From CAYMTN01 sp964393335 (GTDB lineage Bacteria; Chloroflexota; Anaerolineae; Aggregatilineales; Aggregatilineaceae), in NCBI GenBank assembly GCA_964393335.1, contig CAYMTN010000321.1, forward strand, positions 1 to 5,357: 5,357 nucleotides of DNA, given 5' to 3'. The translations under genes and the position numbers were made by a program. The notes under the pieces were generated by a model that saw only the letters and a list, made by a program, of their open reading frames with translations, searched no databases and was not told where the DNA came from. The number at the start of each line of letters is the position of its first letter. Position 1 is the first letter of the stretch. Shown in pieces: positions 1 to 4,175 of the stretch.

Positions 1-21
1 GTCTGAATGTCCCAGCACACT

Positions 22-90
22 AGCCTCACCCCTTAACCCCAGCCCCTTTTCCCCTCTCCATTTTGATGGAGAGGGGCCAGGGGTGAGGCT
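22..90. repeat. Nested inverted repeat (CCTCACCCC-type intergenic palindrome)
   Basis: Two perfect 11-bp stems are nested. The outer arms are AGCCTCACCCC (22-32) and GGGGTGAGGCT (80-90). The inner arms are CCCCTCTCCAT (51-61) and ATGGAGAGGGG (66-76), closed by a 4-nt loop. The left side between the stems is C/T-rich and 18 nt long (33-50), while the right side is only 3 nt (77-79), so the element is asymmetric. From memory, similar CCTCACCCC...GGGGTGAGG palindromes are scattered between genes in Chloroflexota and some other phyla, so a dispersed non-coding repeat family is the likeliest identity. It could also act as a transcript-end structure for a gene left of the window. No T-run follows the outer stem on the plus strand, so a standard intrinsic terminator is less likely. 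Confidence 0.8.
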
Positions 91-186
91 CACTGGCGAA
101 CGTCAAAGCTGGCATAGATCGCCGGTTTGGAATGGTGTGTAAGATCAACAACGAGCGGCTACGGTTCGGCTCGATAGGAGCATAGG

Positions 187-732
187 ATGTCACACACACG
201 ATGGATCGCGGCGCTGGTGGTGATCGCGCTGCTGGTGGTCAGTTTCGCGGCCTGTTCGACTGACGAAAAAGACGCCGGTTCATCCGGCAGCGCGACGGGC
301 GGCATCGACGTGAAAGACGCGTGGGTCCGCGCGACCGCGCCCCAGGCTGCGCCGGACGCCGCCACACCGGGCGCTGCGATGGGCGATATGGCGTCCGACG
401 AGACGGGCCGCGTCTCCGGCGCGTTCATGATCCTGGAAAACACGTCGAGCACGGACGAGCGGCTGGTTGCGGCGTCGGTCCCGGCGGACGTGGCGGGCAA
501 GGTCGAGATTCACGAGACGACCATCGACGAAAACGACGTGATGCGCATGCGCCCGGTGGACGGCATCACGATCCCGGCGAAGGGTAACACAGTGCTGAAG
601 CCCGGCAGTTATCACATCATGCTGCTGGACGTCCAGAAGGACCTCAACCCGGGGGACACGGTCCCTATCACGCTGACGTTCGAATCCGGCCTGACGCTCG
701 ACGTCCAGGCGGAAGTCCGGCCACTGGAGTGA
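187..732 (+). CDS. PCuAC-type copper chaperone lipoprotein (cytochrome oxidase CuA assembly)
   Basis: This 181-residue protein matches the PCuAC (DUF461) family, which binds Cu(I) outside the cytoplasmic membrane and delivers it to the CuA site of cytochrome c oxidase. The ATG at 187 has AGGAG at 176-180, 6 nt away. Residues 1-22 form a signal peptide ending in a lipobox-like FAAC, so Cys23 should be lipidated and the protein anchored on the outer face. The core domain begins near DAWVRATAP (44-52). The copper-binding pattern is intact: His109 (in VEIHE), Met119 and Met121 (VMRMRPVDG), then His143 and Met145 (PGSYHIMLL). This is the family's H...M...HxM signature. Between the first strand and the GAFMILEN strand (78-85) lies a long Ala/Pro/Gly-rich stretch with Met65 and Met68, longer than I recall as typical. 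The SCO gene follows with 5 nt between stop and start, which supports a shared role in oxidase assembly. Confidence 0.93.
   Translation: MSHTRWIAALVVIALLVVSFAACSTDEKDAGSSGSATGGIDVKDAWVRATAPQAAPDAATPGAAMGDMASDETGRVSGAFMILENTSSTDERLVAASVPADVAGKVEIHETTIDENDVMRMRPVDGITIPAKGNTVLKPGSYHIMLLDVQKDLNPGDTVPITLTFESGLTLDVQAEVRPLE
726..729 (+). promoter_or_regulatory. Ribosome binding site that decides the SCO start
   Basis: GGAG at 726-729 lies 8 nt before the ATG at 738 and overlaps the last codons of the copper chaperone gene. It favours ATG 738 over the in-frame GTG at 729, which would overlap the upstream TGA by 4 nt but has only a poorly spaced GGAAG (711-715, 13 nt away). Either start keeps the signal peptide and lipobox. 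Confidence 0.6.
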
Positions 733-737
733 TCGAT

Positions 738-1355
738 ATGCTGTTCGAGCGGCGAATCCTGGCAGCGCTGGCGGTTTTGCTGGTGGCAGGCGCGATCGGG
801 CTGGCGGGCTGCGGATCGGAGCCGGGCGACTCCGGCCCGACGGCGACTCCCCTGCCGGGTACGGTGCTCGATCCCCCGAAGAACGTGGCCGACTTCACGC
901 TGACCGACCAGACCGGCGCATCGTTCAACCTCAGCGACCTGCGCGGCAAGGTTGTGCTGTTGTTTTTTGGCTACACCAACTGCCCGGACGTATGCCCGAC
1001 GACCCTGTCTGAGTTCAAACGGATCAAGCAGCTCGTGGGCGCGGACGCGGACCGGGTGGCGTTTGTGTTCGTCAGCGTGGACGGCGCGCGCGATACGCCG
1101 GAGCGGCTGGCGGCGTACGTCGGCGCATTCGACCCGGCTTTCATTGGCCTGACCGGCGACGACGCGTCGATCCGCACCATCGGCCAGGATTACGGCCTGT
1201 TTTACCAGCGCCAATCGTACGGCGACGGCGACAACTACCTGGTCGATCACACCGCCTCGACCTTTGTGATCGGCCCCGAAGGGCGGCTGCGCGTGATCAT
1301 CCCATACGGCACCGCGCCGGATGTCGTCGTGCAGCGCGTGCGTGCGCTGTTATAA
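738..1355 (+). CDS. SCO1/SenC/PrrC family lipoprotein (CuA assembly, thioredoxin-like fold)
   Basis: This protein of 205 residues has the SCO family signature. Members use a CxxxC pair plus a distant His to bind copper or reduce the CuA cysteines during cytochrome c oxidase assembly. A hydrophobic signal (about residues 7-22) ends in a good lipobox, LAGC, with Cys25. After a Pro/Thr-rich linker the domain starts at VADFTLTDQTG (about 50-60). It continues with LRGKVVLLFFGYTNCPDVCP, in which Cys82 and Cys86 are the metal-binding pair, then FVFVSVDGARDTPERL, and VDHTAST with the conserved His171. The length is normal for bacterial SCO proteins. Translation is likely coupled to the PCuAC gene, because the start is 5 nt after its stop. 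In Thermus the PCuAC partner loads copper while Sco1 acts as a thiol reductase, and a similar split is plausible here but inferred. A general thiol-disulfide role is the main alternative. Confidence 0.94.
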   Translation: MLFERRILAALAVLLVAGAIGLAGCGSEPGDSGPTATPLPGTVLDPPKNVADFTLTDQTGASFNLSDLRGKVVLLFFGYTNCPDVCPTTLSEFKRIKQLVGADADRVAFVFVSVDGARDTPERLAAYVGAFDPAFIGLTGDDASIRTIGQDYGLFYQRQSYGDGDNYLVDHTASTFVIGPEGRLRVIIPYGTAPDVVVQRVRALL

Positions 1356-1366
1356 ACGCACAAACA

Positions 1367-1384
1367 GGGTGCATGTGTGCACCC
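1367..1384. terminator. Hairpin between convergent genes, probable bidirectional terminator
   Basis: GGGTGCA (1367-1373) and TGCACCC (1378-1384) form a perfect 7-bp stem with a 4-nt TGTG loop. It lies 11 nt after the SCO stop, between two convergent genes. On the minus strand it is followed by a T-rich stretch (TGTTTGTGCGTTT). On the plus strand no T-run follows. It should therefore serve the minus-strand membrane gene better than the plus-strand pair. Confidence 0.6.
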
Positions 1385-1422
1385 CGTATGTTAGTTGCCC
1401 GCGAGACAGGGAATCCGGCTGC

Positions 1423-1752
1423 TCACACCAGCCCCAACCCGCGCCCGGCCAGTTGGTAGGCTCCGACCACCAGGATCACGGCTATCACCGCCAGCCGTTT
1501 CATACGATCTGACGAGTCGGTTTGCGGCAGCAGCGTCGTCGCGATGTAGAGGCCGATGCCAATCGCCACCAATCCCAACACAATGGCGACGAAGTCGGTC
1601 GAGCTTTGCTCGACCACGCGCCCGTTGACCGTTTTCTTAGACGATGAGGTGAACTTGCACACGAAGGGTACCAGGGCGGCAGCCAGCCCGGCGATTTCTA
1701 CCGTCGAGGGAAAACGGATCCCGCTGCGTGGAGCATTCTGGATTTCCGACAT
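1423..1752 (-). CDS. Small multi-spanning membrane protein of unknown function
   Basis: I do not recognise a family for this 109-residue protein. The ATG at 1752 is chosen because GGGGAG (1761-1766) sits 8 nt before it. The same frame is open 12 codons further upstream to 1788, but that start lacks a comparable ribosome binding site. Two membrane helices are clear: residues 53-75 (FVAIVLGLVAIGIGLYIATTL) and about 86-103 (RLAVIAVILVVGAYQLAG). A shorter hydrophobic stretch at about 17-33 contains Cys32 and may be a third. A polar, Ser/Lys-rich segment (35-52) separates the first two and looks like a loop. There are no catalytic motifs. It is transcribed alone, convergent with the copper genes and behind its own putative promoter, so context gives no function. 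The clear ribosome binding site and helix pattern support a real gene. Confidence 0.72.
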   Translation of the reverse strand: MSEIQNAPRSGIRFPSTVEIAGLAAALVPFVCKFTSSSKKTVNGRVVEQSSTDFVAIVLGLVAIGIGLYIATTLLPQTDSSDRMKRLAVIAVILVVGAYQLAGRGLGLV

Positions 1753-1865
1753 AAGTGACACTCCCCTGAACGAATAACCCGCAACCAATAGTTACAGTGT
1801 GCGCCCGCAGCGTGACAGCGGCGTGACCGGGTGGCCCGGCAGCGAACAGGCGGCCCACTTTTTAC
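1753..1865 (-). other. Leader (5' untranslated region) of the small membrane protein gene
   Basis: If the promoter at 1872-1901 is real, the transcript has an untranslated leader of about 110 nt. The leader includes a GC-rich hairpin (CCGGG 1827-1831, 3-nt loop, CCCGG 1835-1839). It also has a 7-nt direct repeat GCGTGAC on the plus strand (1810-1816 and 1821-1827, an 11-nt period). I match it to no known riboswitch class. The repeat could be a regulator site, but this is only suggestive. Confidence 0.35.
1761..1766 (-). promoter_or_regulatory. Ribosome binding site fixing the start of the small membrane protein
   Basis: On the minus strand this reads GGGGAG, 8 nt upstream of the ATG at 1752. 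It selects that ATG over the start 12 codons upstream. Confidence 0.65.
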
Positions 1866-1871
1866 AGCGTT

Positions 1872-1901
1872 TTTATACTACACTTAGTTCAGGAGTGAAA
1901 A
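1872..1901 (-). promoter_or_regulatory. Putative sigma-70-type promoter for the small membrane protein gene
   Basis: Reading the minus strand, TTTTCA (1896-1901, 4 of 6 to TTGACA) and TATAAA (1872-1877, 5 of 6 to TATAAT) are separated by 18 nt. The stretch is AT-rich against a GC-rich background. Transcription would start near 1865. The -35 box contains the T-run of the preceding gene's terminator. Confidence 0.5.
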
Positions 1902-1925
1902 CGGGCGAAAAACCGGGTTTGCCCG
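1898..1925 (-). terminator. Probable intrinsic terminator of the nucleotidyltransferase gene
   Basis: It begins 6 nt after the stop codon. On the minus strand CGGGC pairs with GCCCG (1921-1925 with 1902-1906). An inner AAAC/GTTT stem closes on a 3-nt loop, and a 3-nt bulge interrupts one side. TTTT (1898-1901) follows the stem directly. The bulge and short T-run make it a moderate rather than strong terminator. Confidence 0.5.
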
Positions 1926-1931
1926 CGCGCC

Positions 1932-2750
1932 TCACTGGCGATCAAACAGGCCGGTCAGGCGCGCGCAGACCGAATCGGGCACGCTGACGCCAAACTGATC
2001 GTCTAATGCTGCCAGCAGGTCCGTTCCCCAGCTCCACGCCGCGCGGTAGGCCCGCCGCAGCGCGCCGGGATCGAGCGCCGCCGTACAGGCCGCAAACCGC
2101 GCGTAGGCGTCCGGCGACAGGTCAGTTTCCAGCGCGCGCGACGGCGTCAGCCAGTGATCGGTCGAGCCTTCGACCAGCCGCGCCATGTGCAGCAGGTGGC
2201 GGTGGAGGATCGTCACTATCTCCAGGGACCGCGCGTATTCCCCGCGCCGCAGCACGTTGTAGCCAAACAGCGCCCAGTTCACGAATCCATCCGCGATGGC
2301 CTGCATCTGCGGCTGGATGGCGCGCGGCAGCGGCGGGCCGATGATCGGCTCCAGGTACGGCGTAAGTTGGCCGGACTTGTCCACGATCAGCGTTGAGTCC
2401 AGGCTGGGGAAAGTCAGCACGCCCGGCCACGCCTTGCCAATCGACACATCCGAGAGACGGTGAAAGTGAAACTCGGCGCGAATCAGACCCGCGTCCGCGA
2501 CGTCGAACAGCACCGCGACGATACCGTGCTCGTTGACGTACCGGTGCGCGAGCGGCGCGATCTGGCTGAGCCACGCGGGCGGGTCGATCCCCACGAAAGA
2601 CTCGTCGGTGAAAAACAACAGAAACTCAATATCGGACCACGCGTCGCCCTCCCCATAGGCAAACGATCCGTACATCATGGCCGCATCCAGCCGTGAGTCG
2701 CGGCGGCACAGGTCGCGCACGCGCGCGATCAGGCGTTCTTGAGGGTACAT
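1932..2750 (-). CDS. Lincosamide nucleotidyltransferase-like protein (Lnu(B)/Lnu(F) type)
   Basis: This protein of 272 residues resembles the Lnu(B)/Lnu(F)/Lnu(G) group, cytoplasmic enzymes that add AMP to the lincosamide antibiotics lincomycin and clindamycin. The polymerase-beta-type nucleotidyltransferase core is visible near the N-terminus: AAMMYGSF, with Gly28-Ser29, then GEGDAWSDIEF, with the metal-binding pair Asp40 and Glu42. A third carboxylate is likely Glu93 in AEFHFH. Further stretches I recall from the family are IIGPP (136-140), RGEYARSLEI (169-178), HRHLLH (183-188), EGSTDHW (194-200) and DLSPDAY (210-216). The length fits the family (about 270). The ATG at 2750 is chosen because AAGGA (2759-2763) lies 8 nt before it. 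An in-frame GTG at 2756 would add two residues but sits too close. No mobile-element gene lies beside it, so it looks chromosomal. The real substrate may be another small hydroxylated molecule. Confidence 0.82.
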   Translation of the reverse strand: MYPQERLIARVRDLCRRDSRLDAAMMYGSFAYGEGDAWSDIEFLLFFTDESFVGIDPPAWLSQIAPLAHRYVNEHGIVAVLFDVADAGLIRAEFHFHRLSDVSIGKAWPGVLTFPSLDSTLIVDKSGQLTPYLEPIIGPPLPRAIQPQMQAIADGFVNWALFGYNVLRRGEYARSLEIVTILHRHLLHMARLVEGSTDHWLTPSRALETDLSPDAYARFAACTAALDPGALRRAYRAAWSWGTDLLAALDDQFGVSVPDSVCARLTGLFDRQ

Positions 2751-2758
2751 GAACACAT

Positions 2759-2763
2759 TCCTT
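2759..2763 (-). promoter_or_regulatory. Ribosome binding site deciding the nucleotidyltransferase start
   Basis: The minus strand reads AGGAAGGA here. AAGGA is 8 nt from the ATG at 2750 but only 2 nt from the in-frame GTG at 2756, so the ATG is preferred. Confidence 0.6.
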
Positions 2764-2776
2764 CCTGGGAGCGTGC

Positions 2777-2803
2777 AAAAAGAGCGGCGCTGTGACAGCG
2801 CCG
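2777..2803 (-). terminator. Intrinsic terminator of the envelope operon
   Basis: A perfect 8-bp GC-rich stem, CGGCGCTG (2785-2792) with CAGCGCCG (2796-2803), closes on a 3-nt loop. On the minus strand it is followed by CTC and then TTTTT (2777-2781). It lies 37 nt after the LapA-domain gene and is the best terminator in the window. Its T-run is 26 nt from the start of the next gene, so it may also limit transcription into that gene. Confidence 0.83.
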
Positions 2804-2840
2804 TATGGACTTATGGAACGATCGTGCGGTGCGGGTATCG

Positions 2841-3110
2841 TCAGTCCGCCTGCGGCGGCTGTTGCGGCGGGCGTTTGTGCCGCCGCCGCGTCGTGATGCC
2901 GATCAGGTACCCGGCCACAAAACCGACCAGCGTCGTCACCAGGATCAGGATGATGCTGGGGATATTCTGGTCAAAAACCAGGAACGTGACGTGCGTCTCG
3001 CCGGTATTTTGCAGCAGGAAAATGATAAACAGGATCAACGCGGCGGTGATCAGGCCCAGGCGCAGCGTCGCTTCGATCTGAGCCAGGCGCGTACGGATGC
3101 GTGACAACAT
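2841..3110 (-). CDS. LapA-domain (DUF1049) small inner-membrane protein
   Basis: This 89-residue protein has the layout of the LapA/YciS domain. It starts with a charged amphipathic N-terminus (1-16), then a first helix (about 17-33) ending in the conserved LLQNTGETHVTF stretch with Gln34-Asn35. A second helix (about 50-72) contains small residues in GFVAGYLIG, and a basic cytoplasmic tail (RRRHKR, 75-80) is followed by a Pro/Gln-rich end. In E. coli, LapA works with the TPR protein LapB in controlling lipopolysaccharide synthesis. In bacteria without lipopolysaccharide the domain's role is unknown. GAGGAG (3120-3125) lies 9 nt before the ATG and directly abuts the stop of the preceding gene, so translation is probably coupled. 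It is the last gene of the operon before a strong terminator. Family confidence is good; function is not assignable. Confidence 0.82.
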   Translation of the reverse strand: MLSRIRTRLAQIEATLRLGLITAALILFIIFLLQNTGETHVTFLVFDQNIPSIILILVTTLVGFVAGYLIGITTRRRHKRPPQQPPQAD

Positions 3111-3119
3111 GTGCTTTTT

Positions 3120-3125
3120 CTCCTC
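3120..3125 (-). promoter_or_regulatory. Ribosome binding site of the LapA-domain gene, adjoining the upstream stop
   Basis: GAGGAG on the minus strand begins immediately after the TAA (3126-3128) of the secreted TPR protein gene and lies 9 nt from the ATG at 3110. Ribosomes finishing the upstream gene would be positioned to restart here, which supports co-translation. Confidence 0.65.
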
Positions 3126-4091
3126 TTACGGCAAGGTGCAGTTACGCGAGCCACAAATGTCTAGCAGAACGCTCAGGTTATCTTGCGCGCCGAGCGACGC
3201 GTAATTATCAATCGCCGCCTGGTACAGCTCCGTCGCCTGCACCGGGTCGTTGATCGTGTTGGCCTGCCGCGCATAGGCGAGTCCGGCGCTGGCGGGGTCG
3301 TTCACCGCGCTCGCCAGGTCGAGGGCGCAGCGATAATAACGCAGCGCGTCGTCCTTCAACCCCAGAATCTGGTACAGTTCGCCCAGCCGCAGGTAGACGA
3401 CGGGCGTGTGAACCAGCAATATCTCGTCGCCGGATGGCGGGTCAACCGACGGGCGGCGCGCGCTGCATCCCAGGTCCGGCAGGGCCGTCAAGGCGCTCAC
3501 CGCTTCGAAATACAGGTTTTTGCCGGTGTAAAAACTGGCGAGCGCGAACACTTTGGCGTCGGCGGGAATGTCCAGGCCAATGATCGTGTTCGTCTGGCTG
3601 ATCACGGCGTCCAGGTCCCCGCCGGACAGAACGATCTGGTTATAGACGCTGGCGTCGATCTCCGGCGGAGGCGAGGCCATGTCGGGCGGCAGCATCGTCA
3701 CGGTGATCGGACCATCGGGCGGCGTCCAGACCGGGTCGTCATAATAATAAAATGCCGGGTTGGTGGGGTACGGATTGCAGCGCGGCACTTCGCTCCCGCG
3801 CTGGTCCAACACGACGAGATCGGTGCACAGCACCAGCACCGTCGAACGCCCGGAGAGATCGATGTAGTCGCTGGCGCGCACCGCCGAGCCGGGGAAGACC
3901 GGCGCGAAGGCGTTGACGTCCCAATCCATGCGGTTGATACGTGCCTCACCGCCGCTGCCGACGCTCAAGACAAGGTGCGCGGCCACAGGCGACGCGCTGC
4001 CTGGGGTGTAGTCCTGGGCGGTCACCAGGGGCACCGCCCCCAGCGCCACAAAGACGATCAGGATCAAGCCGGTAATCATTAGTTTGCGCAT
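3126..4091 (-). CDS. Secreted protein with beta-rich (FecR-like) N-terminal region and C-terminal TPRs
   Basis: This 321-residue protein begins with a classic signal peptide: MRK, a hydrophobic core (5-22), then VTA before Gln26, a likely signal peptidase I site. No lipobox is present, so it should be released outside the membrane. Residues 35-105 look beta-rich: a glycine-rich turn (SVGSGGEA) leads to a PGSAVRASDYIDLSG stretch and a VLVLCTDLVVLD strand. This arrangement resembles FecR-like domains, but I hold that loosely. A Pro/Tyr-rich linker follows (106-145). The C-terminal half is helical with TPR-like repeats, about 181-205, 229-262 and 266-299. Six cysteines (89, 105, 209, 255, 313, 318) could form disulfides. 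GGAG (4101-4104) is 9 nt before the ATG. The gene sits 84 nt after the membrane TPR gene and 15 nt before the LapA-domain gene. Specific function is unknown; a binding or scaffold role is the natural inference. Confidence 0.8.
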   Translation of the reverse strand: MRKLMITGLILIVFVALGAVPLVTAQDYTPGSASPVAAHLVLSVGSGGEARINRMDWDVNAFAPVFPGSAVRASDYIDLSGRSTVLVLCTDLVVLDQRGSEVPRCNPYPTNPAFYYYDDPVWTPPDGPITVTMLPPDMASPPPEIDASVYNQIVLSGGDLDAVISQTNTIIGLDIPADAKVFALASFYTGKNLYFEAVSALTALPDLGCSARRPSVDPPSGDEILLVHTPVVYLRLGELYQILGLKDDALRYYRCALDLASAVNDPASAGLAYARQANTINDPVQATELYQAAIDNYASLGAQDNLSVLLDICGSRNCTLP

Positions 4092-4175
4092 GGATTTATG
4101 CTCCGTGTTTTAAATACGTGCTCATCACACCCTGGGCGCTCAGCCCTCGCTTTCGGCGATCGATCGTTCGCGCCG

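Noticed and set aside
1..23. Tail of an upstream plus-strand gene ending in TAG at 21-23
   Set aside because: Only six codons are visible, too few to distinguish from chance.
91..175. Promoter for the copper chaperone gene (TTGGAA at 127-132, TAAGAT at 140-145)
   Set aside because: The two boxes are only 7 nt apart and neither has a partner at 16-18 nt. I also saw no recognisable copper-regulator operator.
612..1250. Minus-strand open frame of 212 codons opposite the copper genes
   Set aside because: It lies across two confidently identified plus-strand genes and has an Arg/Val/Ala-rich shadow composition.
3183..4082. Long plus-strand open frame of 299 codons opposite the secreted TPR protein
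   Set aside because: It is an antisense shadow of a GC-rich gene: Arg/Gln/His/Val-rich, with no signal or domain. The minus-strand frame has a signal peptide, TPRs and a ribosome binding site.
4092..4120. AT-rich TATTTAAA on the minus strand as a promoter for the secreted TPR gene
   Set aside because: It matches the -10 consensus poorly, has no -35 partner, and would place the transcript start on the ribosome binding site.
4154..4175. Possible hairpin CGGCG/CGCCG right after the membrane TPR gene stop, containing the palindrome CGATCGATCG
   Set aside because: The stem is only 5 bp with a 12-nt loop and no T-run follows, so it is not supported as a terminator; operon read-through is more likely.
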